Shown: piece by piece, positions 16,023-25,019 of the stretch
Layout of the letters: the number at the start of each line of letters is the position of its first letter
Numbering within the stretch: position 1 is the stretch's first letter
NCBI RefSeq assembly: GCF_900232905.1
Contig: NZ_OCTQ01000001.1
Location: forward strand, 682,001 to 746,000
Source: Miniphocaeibacter massiliensis
Lineage (GTDB): Bacteria > Bacillota > Clostridia > Tissierellales > Peptoniphilaceae
Direction of reading: 5' to 3'
Length of the DNA stretch: 64,000 nucleotides
Program-made: the position numbers and the translations under genes
Notes under the pieces: generated by a model
The model's input: the letters and a program-made list of their open reading frames with translations, nothing else
What the model was told of the DNA's origin: nothing
The model's database searches: none

Positions 16023-16730
16023 TTAAATATTTTTATTTATTTTTTTACTTAAATAAACTGAATATATTAATAAAATTACACACTGAACAACTAAAACTAT
16101 TATAGTTTTTTTACTTAATTCATTACCTGTTAAAAATGCGATAAAGTCATGTGTAAAATGCCAAATAATCGCTGGTAATAATGATCTACTAATAACAGTT
16201 ATTTGACCTGCAACTACCCCAAATATAAATGAAAATACTACCTGTAATACTACATATTTTATACTAATACCTCCTGCAATATTTGTTAAATGTAGTATTG
16301 AAAATAGTATAGCTGAAACTAATATTGCATAACGCTTACTTTTTTCACTTAAAATATTCAATATAATTCCTCTAAAAAATAATTCTTCACTTATTCCAAC
16401 AAATACTGTAAATATTAATAAAATTATGTAATAAAATATGTCTTTACTTAAGTCTATTTTTGAACTAAATACTATAATTTCAGAAATTATAATTGGAGTA
16501 TACCATAATACTTGCTTATATATTTTACTACCTTTATCTTTTTTATTATACTTTACTTTTTTGTATATTATAATTCCTATAGTAGACGCTATTGCAAAAA
16601 ATATTGTTTGAATTCCATATCCTAATATATCACTCTTAATATTATTAACTTGAATAATTACAGATGCCATAATAGGAAATAATACCATTAATATCGCTAT
16701 TGCTATACTTTTAAATAAATTTTTAATCAT
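16023..16730 (-). CDS. CPBP family intramembrane metalloprotease
   Basis: A 235-residue polytopic membrane protein of the CAAX-protease/bacteriocin-processing (CPBP, ABI) family. Catalytic motifs: EELFFRG (EExxxR, ~115-121), SILHLTN (FxxxH-type, ~145) and HFTHDFIA (HxxxD-type, ~190). About seven hydrophobic helices. Such enzymes process prenylated or bacteriocin-like peptides or confer self-immunity; the substrate is unknown. It overlaps the upstream TetR gene by 8 nt, so the regulator and protease form one autoregulated unit. Confidence 0.88.
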   Translation of the reverse strand: MIKNLFKSIAIAILMVLFPIMASVIIQVNNIKSDILGYGIQTIFFAIASTIGIIIYKKVKYNKKDKGSKIYKQVLWYTPIIISEIIVFSSKIDLSKDIFYYIILLIFTVFVGISEELFFRGIILNILSEKSKRYAILVSAILFSILHLTNIAGGISIKYVVLQVVFSFIFGVVAGQITVISRSLLPAIIWHFTHDFIAFLTGNELSKKTIIVLVVQCVILLIYSVYLSKKINKNI

Positions 16731-17307
16731 TCTTTCTCTCCTTTTGTTTTAATATTGAAATAAATCCATAAAAACCATGAAATAATATTTCCCTTATTTC
16801 TTTATCATTGTATTTTACTTGTTTTGTATATATCATCGTTGCCATACCATGAGTTAATAACCAAATATTTCTTAATAATTTTCTACAATTCTCACTAGAT
16901 AATTCTGTCTGTTTAGAAATATCTTTTATTACGCTATCACTTTCTTCATTCTTGAAAAAATCTAATAAGTTATCTTTTTTATATAAATCATTCATGAACA
17001 ATGCAAAGAACAAATTAGGGTGTTCTTTTGAAAAATTTATATAGCTGAGTCCTAATCCTAAAAATGGAATATCTATATTGCTAGAAATTCTTTCTACAAA
17101 ATTTTCATAATATTTTTCCATTGATATATATACATCTTTTAATAATTCTTCACTATTTTTATATTGTCTAAATATCGGTTGTGTTGAACAGCCTATATAC
17201 TTTGCAAGATTTCTTATACTTATTTGTTTTATTCCATTTTTGTCTATATATTCCCTACTTTTCTCTACTATTAAATCTTTATCATACTTAACTTTAGGTC
17301 CTCTCAT
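16723..17307 (-). CDS. TetR family transcriptional regulator
   Basis: A 194-residue repressor-type protein. The N-terminal helix-turn-helix is ISIRNLAKYIGCSTQPIFRQYKNSEEL (given in part: residues ~24-50), typical of TetR; the C-terminal helical ligand-binding domain is ~130 residues. It starts at an ATG preceded by GGGAGGA. Its own promoter carries a large palindrome covering the transcription start, so it most likely represses itself and the co-transcribed CPBP protease until a ligand binds. Confidence 0.88.
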   Translation of the reverse strand: MRGPKVKYDKDLIVEKSREYIDKNGIKQISIRNLAKYIGCSTQPIFRQYKNSEELLKDVYISMEKYYENFVERISSNIDIPFLGLGLSYINFSKEHPNLFFALFMNDLYKKDNLLDFFKNEESDSVIKDISKQTELSSENCRKLLRNIWLLTHGMATMIYTKQVKYNDKEIREILFHGFYGFISILKQKERKND

Positions 17308-17317
17308 ATTTCCTCCC

Positions 17318-17351
17318 TTTTAATTAAATAACGTATGTTATTTAATTAAAA
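17318..17351 (-). promoter_or_regulatory. TetR operator palindrome
   Basis: A perfect inverted repeat: TTAATTAAATAAC (17320-17332) and GTTATTTAATTAA (17337-17349) around GTAT, with two further matching bases on each side. It lies directly after the -10 box and before the SD of the tetR gene, the expected position for an autorepressor site. Confidence 0.8.
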
Positions 17352-17379
17352 GTATACACTACTAAATTTTTTATGTCAA
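17351..17379 (-). promoter_or_regulatory. Promoter of the tetR-CPBP operon
   Basis: On the minus strand, a perfect TTGACA (17379-17374), 17-bp spacer and TATACT (17356-17351), immediately upstream of the palindromic operator. Confidence 0.85.
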
Positions 17380-17392
17380 TAATTTTTCACAT

Positions 17393-17422
17393 AAAAAAAC
17401 AAGCCATATTAATATGACCTGT
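17393..17422 (-). terminator. Terminator of the MacAB-like operon
   Basis: Minus-strand hairpin ACAGGTCATAT / ATATGGCTTGT with U-G pairs, followed by a U7 tract. It shares the core CATATTAATATG with the terminator at 15991-16017. Confidence 0.8.
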
Positions 17423-17427
17423 TTATT

Positions 17428-18627
17428 CTATGCTAATATTTCTATTACATTTTTATTTGCTGCTGCTTTTGCAGGGCTATAGCTAAATATAATTCCTATT
17501 GCAAGTGAAATTATAAGTGCAGTCATTACTGGACCTGCGTGTATAGCTACTGAAAATGGTAAAAATATTGAAATAACCATCGCAAAAATCAATCCAAAGA
17601 AATAACCTAGTATTCCACCAAGTATAGTTATAATTATTCCTTCTAACAAAAATTGCATAGTTATATTTCTTTTAGTTGCCCCAAGTGCTCTTCTTATACC
17701 TATTTCTTTTGTTCTCTCTGAAACTGATATAAACATCATGTTCATCATTCCTATTCCCGCTATAAACAATGATATACCACCTATTAATGCTATGAATAAA
17801 GTTATGCTGTCTAGAACGCTTGAAATGCCATCCATTATTTCTCCTAAATCCACATACATATAGGAGCCTAAACTTTTCATAGAACCTTTTTCTTCTAAAT
17901 ATTCCACTACATTCTCTGAGACATCTTTTACATTAGCCCCTTTATTTAAATAAACTGTGATTGTAGATGCATTCACTTTTTCTTTATTGTAAAATTCATA
18001 GGTTTTTTTTGGCATATACACATCATATGTTGCTCCAAACATTTCCACAGTATTTTCATAAATTCCTACAATATTATATGAGAGACCTTTTATATCTACA
18101 CTTTTATTTATATAGTTTTTTGTATCAGGATATAATGTTTCTGCTAATGATTCACTTATTATTACAACTCTACTCTCTTTTGCATTATCAACTGATGTTA
18201 AATTTCTACCATCAGATATAGATTGTTTTGTAGAATTTTGTATTTTTACCATAGCATTTTTTTTATTGTTTCTTGTTTCTAACTCTAGTTTTACATCATC
18301 TCCCATTATAGAACCTTGCATTTCTTCTACTTTTGAAACACCTGAGAGTTTTTCAATATTCCTTATATCGTTGCTATTAAAAAATTCTATATTTTCATCG
18401 TTGTACAAATTACTATCATTAGCTTGAAATGTTATTGTTGTTGAAAGCTCATTGCTATCTTCACTTGTAAGGCTATCTACTACATAATTCTCAAATCCTT
18501 GTCCTATCGAAATTATTGCTATAACTGCACCAATTCCTATTATTATCCCAAGCATGGTCAATATACTTCTCTTTTTATTTCTTTTTATAGCTCCAAAAGC
18601 GTCTGAAAATAATACTGAAAACCTCAT
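17428..18627 (-). CDS. MacB-like ABC transporter permease (FtsX type)
   Basis: A 399-residue permease: N-terminal helix after AFGAIKRNKKRSILTMLGIIIGIGAVIAI (in part, residues ~20-45), an extracytoplasmic MacB-type periplasmic-core domain (~50-270) and three C-terminal helices (~275-300, ~325-350, ~360-385). The ERTKEIGIRRALGATKRNI coupling helix is intact. With the upstream ATPase and HlyD-like adaptor it forms a Gram-positive MacAB-like exporter of peptides, lipids or antibiotics. Its ATG overlaps the ATPase stop (TAATG). Confidence 0.9.
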   Translation of the reverse strand: MRFSVLFSDAFGAIKRNKKRSILTMLGIIIGIGAVIAIISIGQGFENYVVDSLTSEDSNELSTTITFQANDSNLYNDENIEFFNSNDIRNIEKLSGVSKVEEMQGSIMGDDVKLELETRNNKKNAMVKIQNSTKQSISDGRNLTSVDNAKESRVVIISESLAETLYPDTKNYINKSVDIKGLSYNIVGIYENTVEMFGATYDVYMPKKTYEFYNKEKVNASTITVYLNKGANVKDVSENVVEYLEEKGSMKSLGSYMYVDLGEIMDGISSVLDSITLFIALIGGISLFIAGIGMMNMMFISVSERTKEIGIRRALGATKRNITMQFLLEGIIITILGGILGYFFGLIFAMVISIFLPFSVAIHAGPVMTALIISLAIGIIFSYSPAKAAANKNVIEILA

Positions 18628-19304
18628 TATAAATCAAACCTCTCTTCTAAATTTCCATCAACCATAAAAAGAATTTTTGTACAATATGTTGATAGAGTTC
18701 TATCATGTGTTACCATTACTACTGTTGTTTTATTTTCTGTATTTAATTTTTTGAATATATCCATTATTTCTTTTGAAGTAACTGAGTCTAAAGCTCCCGT
18801 TGGTTCATCAGCTAAAATAAACTTAGGTTTATGAACTATTGCTCTTGCAATTGCTACTCTTTGTTTTTGTCCTCCTGAAAGTTGTGTTGGATATTTGTCA
18901 ATTTTTTCAGGTATTCCTACACTTTCTAAAGCTTTTAGAACAACTTCTCTAGTTTTTTTTGGGGATAGTCCTGCATACAATAATGGTAATTCTATATTCT
19001 CTCTAACTGTATAATTATCAATTAAATTAAAATTTTGAAACACAAACCCAACGGACTCATTTCTAATATGAGATAAACTATCATCACTTTCATTTTTTAT
19101 AAGTTTATCTTCAAAAAAATACTCACCTTCAAATTTGTTATCCATAAATCCAATTATGTTCATTAATGTAGATTTACCAGAGCCAGATTCTCCCATTATA
19201 CCTACAAACTCTCCCTCTTCTACTGTAAAAGTAACATCTTTTAAAACATGCAACTTTTCTTCACCAGAATCATAAGTTTTATTTACTTTCTTTATTTCAA
19301 TCAT
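18627..19304 (-). CDS. ABC transporter ATP-binding protein (LolD/MacB type)
   Basis: A 225-residue ATPase with all motifs: Walker A GESGSGKST (~35), Q-loop FVFQNFNLID, signature QLSGGQKQRVAIARA, Walker B KFILADEPTGALD and switch His in VTHDR. It energises the downstream MacB-like permease. It begins 1 nt after the adaptor gene ends and overlaps the permease start, so all are translated as a unit. Confidence 0.93.
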   Translation of the reverse strand: MIEIKKVNKTYDSGEEKLHVLKDVTFTVEEGEFVGIMGESGSGKSTLMNIIGFMDNKFEGEYFFEDKLIKNESDDSLSHIRNESVGFVFQNFNLIDNYTVRENIELPLLYAGLSPKKTREVVLKALESVGIPEKIDKYPTQLSGGQKQRVAIARAIVHKPKFILADEPTGALDSVTSKEIMDIFKKLNTENKTTVVMVTHDRTLSTYCTKILFMVDGNLEERFDL

Positions 19305-19305
19305 C

Positions 19306-20637
19306 TTAATTCTCCGGTTTTGTGCTATTTGTTGTCTCGCTTATATTTGTTGCATCGCTACTATCCATATTTGTTGTATCTGTTGGGTCAATATTTTCTT
19401 TTTTCTTATCTTCTGGAGTGTTTGTTTCAACTTCCATTCCCTCTTTTATACCTTCAACATTTGCAACTATTTTATCTCCAACTTTTAGTCCATTTTCTAA
19501 TTTATACACACCATCATCTTGTTGTACTTGGATTTCTTTCTTTACAGTTTTTCCATTTTCTACTGTATAAACATAATATTTACCACTACTTTTTTCTACA
19601 GCTTCTTCTGGTATAAATATATCTTCTTGTGGAAGTTTTATATTTACTGAAAAACCATAATGAATTACTTCGTCCGGCTTTACGTCAAAACTATAACTTG
19701 AAACAGATGACCCTCCTGATTGCTGGGAAAGAGCTATCTGTGAATCACTGCTAATTGGAAGTGAATCTATATAAGTTATAGTTCCTCCTATTTTTTTACC
19801 TGAATTTGCTATTTCTATATCTACTCTATCTTCTAATTTTATTTTTTCATAATCATATTCTGTTACTTTTCCTTTTATAACTATGTCCTTACTTGTTATA
19901 GATATGACAGGTTCTCCACCTGTCATACTAACTCCTGCTTTGGCGGCTTCTTTATTTAGTTTTACTATACCTCCAACAGTAGCTTTTTCAACATAGTTCA
20001 TGTTTTTCTTAGTTGAAGCTATTTTTGCATCTATTTCTTCGTACTGAGCTTTTAATTCTTTCGAACTTGCCTCTCCTTGCGTAATAGTTGCTTGTGCTGC
20101 TTGTGCCTCCGCCTGTGCTTTTTGTAAATCACCTTGTAATTTAGTTAATTCACCCGTTCCAGAAGTTGCTCCTATTTTACTTGGATCCATATCCATACTA
20201 GGTGTTTCAGATATGTTATTTATCTTTGATGTTATATCTTCTATTTTTTTGTTCGCTGAACTTAACTCTCCCTTGGCACTACTTACTTGACTTTGAACAT
20301 CTTTATAAGAACCATATAAATTATTGTAACTTCTAGTAAGTTCATCTACTGTATCCTTTATTGTTTCATTTTCATAAATAAATAATTTTTGTCCTACAAC
20401 TACTTCTTCGTCGTTTTTTACATAATAGTCTATTATTTCACCTTTAGTAGAATCTAAATATATATCTTGATTGCTGCTTGCTTGTGCTGAACCTGTAAAA
20501 GTTATAGGATCTTGCTCTTCAACTTTATACAAATCTACAACTTCTTTCTTATCTCTACTAAAAAATATAGTTAGTGCAATTGCTATTATAAAAAATATAG
20601 AAACTACAGCGATAATTATTTTATTCTTCTTCGTCAT
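19306..20637 (-). CDS. HlyD/MacA-like efflux adaptor protein
   Basis: A 443-residue membrane-fusion-type subunit. N-terminal anchor (residues ~5-25, IIIAVVSIFFIIAIALTIFF), half-lipoyl segments, a long Ala/Gln-rich coiled-coil hairpin (~80-215), a barrel domain and a C-terminal domain; then a low-complexity Thr/Asp/Asn-rich tail (~405-443). In a Gram-positive cell it would join the MacB-like permease outside the membrane. The 3' end of the upstream small membrane-protein gene overlaps its start by 17 nt. Confidence 0.85.
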   Translation of the reverse strand: MTKKNKIIIAVVSIFFIIAIALTIFFSRDKKEVVDLYKVEEQDPITFTGSAQASSNQDIYLDSTKGEIIDYYVKNDEEVVVGQKLFIYENETIKDTVDELTRSYNNLYGSYKDVQSQVSSAKGELSSANKKIEDITSKINNISETPSMDMDPSKIGATSGTGELTKLQGDLQKAQAEAQAAQATITQGEASSKELKAQYEEIDAKIASTKKNMNYVEKATVGGIVKLNKEAAKAGVSMTGGEPVISITSKDIVIKGKVTEYDYEKIKLEDRVDIEIANSGKKIGGTITYIDSLPISSDSQIALSQQSGGSSVSSYSFDVKPDEVIHYGFSVNIKLPQEDIFIPEEAVEKSSGKYYVYTVENGKTVKKEIQVQQDDGVYKLENGLKVGDKIVANVEGIKEGMEVETNTPEDKKKENIDPTDTTNMDSSDATNISETTNSTKPEN

Positions 20638-21139
20638 AATTAGTATTAACTTCCTCTTTTAATTTTTTGTATTTTTTATTTAACATTAATATTCTAACTG
20701 ATGGTAATATCGCTATTATCCAACCTATTATTGCAACACCTATTGTTACAGCTATTGTTATAGCTAAAACAGCTTCTACTTGATCTGTTGGCAAAGTTGA
20801 TAGTTCAGCTTCTGCAGTTTTTTTAATATCACCTGTAATTAATTGCATTATGGTTATGATTATACTGTATGCTGTAATTAACAATTTTAATATGTAAGCT
20901 ATTATATTAATATCTGTGCCTTCAAATATCTTTTTATTATTCTGTATTGCTATAAAAATTGTGTATATAGTAATTATAAATATCACTACTGAAATAATTG
21001 TGTTTAATACGTTTATTTCTGCCTTATTAAATATAATACCGATTAAACCAATAGCTGATAATACCACTCCAATAATACTAAACACCAAAAATATTGTATT
21101 CCATGTTTTCATTTTTTTTGTAATCTTTTCTACTAACAT
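20621..21139 (-). CDS. Four-helix membrane protein of the export operon
   Basis: A 172-residue protein with four predicted helices (about 15-40, 45-65, 80-105 and 125-150) and a charged C-terminus (KKYKKLKEEVNTNYDEEE). No family was recognised. It is the first gene of the MacAB-like operon, preceded by SD TAGGGGGA and a promoter, and it overlaps the adaptor gene. It may be an accessory or immunity-like subunit of the exporter; that is inference from position. Confidence 0.6.
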   Translation of the reverse strand: MLVEKITKKMKTWNTIFLVFSIIGVVLSAIGLIGIIFNKAEINVLNTIISVVIFIITIYTIFIAIQNNKKIFEGTDINIIAYILKLLITAYSIIITIMQLITGDIKKTAEAELSTLPTDQVEAVLAITIAVTIGVAIIGWIIAILPSVRILMLNKKYKKLKEEVNTNYDEEE

Positions 21140-21187
21140 ATATCCCCCTATTATATTATGTGTGCACTAATTCGCTAATACAATAAT

Positions 21188-21216
21188 AGTATATCAAAGA
21201 CTTTAAGCAAAAACAA
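21188..21216 (-). promoter_or_regulatory. Promoter of the MacAB-like operon
   Basis: Minus strand: TTGTTT (21216-21211), 17-bp spacer, TATACT (21193-21188), about 50 nt before the start of the first gene. Confidence 0.6.
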
Positions 21217-21217
21217 T

Positions 21218-21255
21218 AAAAAAATAGAAGTATTTTTTATATACTTCTATTTTTT
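21218..21255 (-). terminator. Terminator after nrdG
   Basis: Stem AAATAGAAGTAT / ATACTTCTATTT with a short A/T loop and poly-U on the minus-strand transcript, overlapping the last codons of nrdG. Confidence 0.85.
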
Positions 21256-21741
21256 ATAAATAATTACTTCATTATTTTCAAAAGTTTTTTTCAAATCTAT
21301 AATTCTCTGATTTTCTGAACCTCTAAATTTAAGTCGTAAATTCTTTTTTTCTTCAATAAATGGTCCATCTACTAAAACATCACATAGTTTTAATAATTTT
21401 TTATTATTTTCAACTTCTATTAATTTTTCAAATACACGCCCTGAAAAAATCCATATACTTTTGTTAGATTTCTTTCTAATATCTAAAACTACCTTCAATA
21501 GTCCTTCTGTATTATCAAAAGGCTCTCCTCCTAGTATAGTAAGTCCTTCTATAATGTCTGATGACAGATTATTTAAAATTTGTTTTGTTTCTTCATCAGT
21601 CCAAACAGTTCCAAAATTAAAGTCTTGATATTCTTTATTAAAACAATTTTTACATCCTATTGTACAACCTGTAACAAATATCGTTGTTCTTACGCCTGGA
21701 CCATTCGCAACATCAAATTCTCTTATTTGTGCGTATCTCAT
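21247..21741 (-). CDS. nrdG: Anaerobic ribonucleotide reductase activating protein
   Basis: A 164-residue radical-SAM activase that generates the glycyl radical on NrdD. The [4Fe-4S]/SAM motif is in VTGCTIGCKNCFN (C-x3-C-x2-C, residues ~30-37), and GGEPFDN is the GGE motif binding SAM. Length is typical. It follows nrdD after 4 nt, an operon found throughout anaerobic Firmicutes. Control is expected through the NrdR boxes before nrdD. Confidence 0.95.
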   Translation of the reverse strand: MRYAQIREFDVANGPGVRTTIFVTGCTIGCKNCFNKEYQDFNFGTVWTDEETKQILNNLSSDIIEGLTILGGEPFDNTEGLLKVVLDIRKKSNKSIWIFSGRVFEKLIEVENNKKLLKLCDVLVDGPFIEEKKNLRLKFRGSENQRIIDLKKTFENNEVIIYKK

Positions 21742-21745
21742 AATA

Positions 21746-23866
21746 TTAAATGTGTAAAACTCTATCTTTTATCTCTTTGGTTCTTCCTTCATTCCAAAAA
21801 TTTTCTCCTAAATATCCACAAGTTCTTCTTGTAACATTCATTTTAGCAGTATCTTTATTTCCACATTGAGGACATTCCCAGTCATTGTCATCATTTAAAA
21901 TTATTTCTCCATCATATCCACAAACTTGACAAAAATCTGATTTAGTATTAAATTCTGCGTAAGTTATGTTATTGTAAATATAATTTACCATTGTTTCTAA
22001 TGCTTCTAAATTATGTGCCATATTTGGTATTTCAATATATGATATACAACCACCTTTTGACCTATCCTGGAATTTAGATTCAAAACTAAACTTCCTGAAA
22101 GCATCTATTTCTTCTCTAACATCCACATGGAAACTATTGATATAATATCCTTTATCTGTTATATTTTCTATTTCTCCAAATCTATTTCTGTCAATAGAAT
22201 TGAATCTGTGTGTTAAACTTTCAGCTGGAGTTCCATATAGAGCAAAACCAAGTCCAGTTTCATTTTTCCACTCTGTTATTTTTTCATTAAGTCTATCCAT
22301 TATTTTTAGTGCAAATTCTTCTCCTACTGGATCTGTGTGACTAACTCCTTTTGTTAATAGAGTTGCTTCATATATTCCAATATAACCTAAAGTTACTGTT
22401 GCATATCCATTTGTTAGTAGTTTTCCTACTGGCTCATGCTGCCCAAGTCTTGCTATTGCACCATGTTGCCAATGTATTGGTGATGAGTCACTATTAGTAT
22501 TTTGTAATAATTCATATCTCAACATACAAACTTTCTTACATAATTCTAATCTTTTGTCTAGTAAATTAAAGAATTTTGTTTCATTACCTTCAGCTAATAT
22601 CCCTATTTGTGGCAGATTTAAAGTTACAACTCCCATATTAAATCTTCCATCAAATTGGTATTTACCATTTTCATCTTGCCATGGTGATAAGAAAGCTCTA
22701 CATCCCATAGGACTAAATACATTACCTTCATAATTTTCACGCATTTTCTTAGCTGAAATATAATCTGGATACATTCTTTTTGCTGTACATCTTATGGCTA
22801 AACTTGTTAAATTATAGTACTTACTTTCTTCGTTTATATTATTTTCATCTAATACATATATTAATTTAGGAAATGCTGGTGTAACATATACTCCAACTTC
22901 ATTTTTTATTCCTTGGATTCTTTGTTTAAGTATTTCTTCTACAATTCTAGCTGTTTCTACTTCATATTCGTCGCCATCAACAACATGCATGAATAGTGTT
23001 ACAAATGGAGCTTGTCCATTACTAGTCATTAATGTATTTATTTGATACTGTATCGTTTGAATTCCTGACTCTAAGTCTTTTTGAGTCATTTTATCAGCCA
23101 TTTTTTCAGCAAGTTTAACATCTCCTACAGTTTCGACTGCAAGACTTAAATTTTTCTCATAACTTCTTCTTAAATACTTACCTAAACATTTTATGTCTAT
23201 ACTTTGTCCACCATATTGATTACTAGCTATTTGTGCTATAATTTGTGTCATAACATTACATGCTACTTGAAAAGATTTTGGTGATTCTATCATCTTGCCA
23301 TTGACTACTGTTCCGTTGTCTAACATATCTTTCATATTAACTAAACAACAGTTAAACATTGGCTGTATGATATAGTCCATGTCGTGAATATGTATAGCGC
23401 CTTCATCATGTGCTTGAATTAAATCTGTAGGAATAATTTTTCTTCTAGCTATATCTTTTGAAACTTCTCCTGCTATTAAATCTCTTTGTGTTGATGCAAT
23501 ATAAGCATTCTTATTTGAATTTTCATTCATTAACTCTGCATTTTCTGTTGCTAAAAGTCCTATTATACTATCATCTGTAGTATTAGATTCCCTTTTATAT
23601 GTTTGTACTGCCTTATAGTTTTCATAAGCTCTAGCCGTTGCAGGATTGTTATTTTGTATTAATTTATAATATACTTGATCTTCTATATCTGTAATGCTCA
23701 TTACTCTACCAGTAGTTTTTGCAAAGTCCTCTATTTCATTTGCTATTCTTTCTGCAAGTCCTTCTTCATAAACTCCCGTACTACTGTTCATAGCCTTTAC
23801 TATGGCTTTGGATATTTTATCTTTGTCAAATTCTACTTTGTTTCCATCTCTTTTTATTACTTTCAC
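21746..23866 (-). CDS. nrdD: Anaerobic (class III) ribonucleoside-triphosphate reductase
   Basis: Makes deoxyribonucleotides without oxygen. An N-terminal ATP-cone (residues ~1-90, VIKRDGNKVEFDKDKI) gives allosteric control; catalytic domain follows; the C-terminal zinc site has CQVCGYDG and CPQCGNK pairs; the glycyl-radical loop is RRTCGYLGENFWN close to the end. 706 residues is normal. The frame opens at TTG 23881, but GTG 23866 has GGGTGAT at proper spacing and matches the usual N-terminus; GTG 23875 is an alternative. Transcription probably depends on the NrdR-box promoter just upstream. Confidence 0.94.
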   Translation of the reverse strand: MKVIKRDGNKVEFDKDKISKAIVKAMNSSTGVYEEGLAERIANEIEDFAKTTGRVMSITDIEDQVYYKLIQNNNPATARAYENYKAVQTYKRESNTTDDSIIGLLATENAELMNENSNKNAYIASTQRDLIAGEVSKDIARRKIIPTDLIQAHDEGAIHIHDMDYIIQPMFNCCLVNMKDMLDNGTVVNGKMIESPKSFQVACNVMTQIIAQIASNQYGGQSIDIKCLGKYLRRSYEKNLSLAVETVGDVKLAEKMADKMTQKDLESGIQTIQYQINTLMTSNGQAPFVTLFMHVVDGDEYEVETARIVEEILKQRIQGIKNEVGVYVTPAFPKLIYVLDENNINEESKYYNLTSLAIRCTAKRMYPDYISAKKMRENYEGNVFSPMGCRAFLSPWQDENGKYQFDGRFNMGVVTLNLPQIGILAEGNETKFFNLLDKRLELCKKVCMLRYELLQNTNSDSSPIHWQHGAIARLGQHEPVGKLLTNGYATVTLGYIGIYEATLLTKGVSHTDPVGEEFALKIMDRLNEKITEWKNETGLGFALYGTPAESLTHRFNSIDRNRFGEIENITDKGYYINSFHVDVREEIDAFRKFSFESKFQDRSKGGCISYIEIPNMAHNLEALETMVNYIYNNITYAEFNTKSDFCQVCGYDGEIILNDDNDWECPQCGNKDTAKMNVTRRTCGYLGENFWNEGRTKEIKDRVLHI

Positions 23867-23883
23867 TTTTATCACCCACAATT

Positions 23884-23912
23884 ATTCTAGCACACAATAT
23901 ATAGTGTTTCAA
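23884..23912 (-). promoter_or_regulatory. nrdDG promoter
   Basis: Minus strand: TTGAAA (23912-23907), 17-bp spacer, TAGAAT (23889-23884). The proximal NrdR box fills the spacer exactly. Confidence 0.7.
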
Positions 23913-23937
23913 CCACAAGACAACCTATATATAGTGT
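23892..23937. promoter_or_regulatory. Two NrdR boxes
   Basis: ACACAATATATAGTGT (23892-23907) and AACCTATATATAGTGT (23922-23937) match the NrdR box pattern (ACA-C-x-ATATAT-x-GTGT), the second with a weaker left half. Start-to-start spacing is 30 bp, i.e. about three helical turns on the same DNA face, as is usual for NrdR pairs. Confidence 0.9.
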
Positions 23938-24039
23938 GTATCTTTATGCAGTACTTTTTTAGGTCTTCGCTTATTTTACGTTCTTTAGCAATTTTTTTAT
24001 TCATTTTTTAATAAAATTACTTATTAAATATACAAAATA

Positions 24040-24075
24040 AAAAAATCTCACCTACATCTTGTGGTAAGATTTTTT
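24040..24075 (-). terminator. Terminator after the polysaccharide deacetylase gene
   Basis: Stem AAAAATCTcACC / GGTaAGATTTTT with flanking A and T tracts. It ends the minus-strand deacetylase gene. Confidence 0.8.
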
Positions 24076-24079
24076 ATTT

Positions 24080-25003
24080 TTATTTGAAAATTCCAAATTT
24101 ATATCCATTATCTTTGTAATATTTAATTATATCTGGTAAAGTTTGCATTGTAAGTTCTTTATTCTTATTATCATGCATTAATACAACAGCTATATCTTTA
24201 GTTGGAGATTCTGCTATACTAGTTTGTACTTTTTTAATCATTTCTTCAGCTGTAACAGGTCTTCTTTTTTTAGGTTCAGCGTCACCATTCATTGCATTCC
24301 AATCAATCCAATCTACTCCTGCTGATTTTAATCGTTCATCTGCTGTTTCTAAACCTTTCCAAGACATATGCCCACCTGGATATCTCCAAGTTTTACATTT
24401 AAACTCTTCTCCTAAATATTTTTTTAATACCGCATCTATCTTGTTATACTCTGTCATTATTGCATCTGCATTTCCAACTCTATTTGGATACAAATATTTA
24501 TAATCATGAGAGTAACTGTGCATAGCTATCCCACTACCTTCTATATGGATTCTTTTTAACATTTCAGCTGTACTATCATTTATATTTCTTCCTTGTAAGA
24601 AAAATGTACCTTTAACACCATTGTCTTTTAAAATATCTAGTATTCTACCTGTAGAAGCATTGTCTGGTCCATCATCAAAAGTCAAAAATACCAATTTTTC
24701 TCCTTTATACGGAGCCTTTCCTCTTATATAATTACTTATTTCCCCTGCATTATATACAATAGAAGTTTCTATGTTTTCTGTTGTAGATTCTTCTGTAGCT
24801 ATTTCTGTAGCTTCAGTTGGTTTTTCTGTTGATTTGTTTTTAACAGTTTTTTCAGTATCTTCTGAAGAATTTGTTTCAGCTATACCTTTATTATTTTGTT
24901 CACTATTTTTAAAATTTCTTTTTTGGAATATTAGTACTCCAAACAAAATTAATACTATTAATACATAACATGCAAATTTAATATATTTTGAATCTAACTT
25001 CAT
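24080..25003 (-). CDS. Polysaccharide deacetylase (NodB domain, CE4)
   Basis: A 307-residue cell-surface enzyme that N-deacetylates glycans, most likely peptidoglycan. Signal anchor at residues ~7-25 (IKFACYVLIVLILFGVLIF), a Ser/Thr/Glu-rich linker (~35-85), then the NodB domain: LTFDDGPDN (catalytic Asp and metal Asp), HSYSHDY (metal His pair), WRYPGGHMSW, and DWNAMNGD and VLMHDNK near the end. About 17 nt downstream of the S41 protease gene, so the two surface enzymes are probably co-transcribed. Confidence 0.9.
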   Translation of the reverse strand: MKLDSKYIKFACYVLIVLILFGVLIFQKRNFKNSEQNNKGIAETNSSEDTEKTVKNKSTEKPTEATEIATEESTTENIETSIVYNAGEISNYIRGKAPYKGEKLVFLTFDDGPDNASTGRILDILKDNGVKGTFFLQGRNINDSTAEMLKRIHIEGSGIAMHSYSHDYKYLYPNRVGNADAIMTEYNKIDAVLKKYLGEEFKCKTWRYPGGHMSWKGLETADERLKSAGVDWIDWNAMNGDAEPKKRRPVTAEEMIKKVQTSIAESPTKDIAVVLMHDNKNKELTMQTLPDIIKYYKDNGYKFGIFK

Positions 25004-25019
25004 AATCCCTCCTTTGCCT

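Noticed and set aside
16000-17422. Shared CATATTAATATG sequences at 15998 and 17401 as ends of a mobile element
   Set aside because: Each is directly downstream of an operon with a U-tract in the minus-strand RNA; they are best explained as similar terminators.
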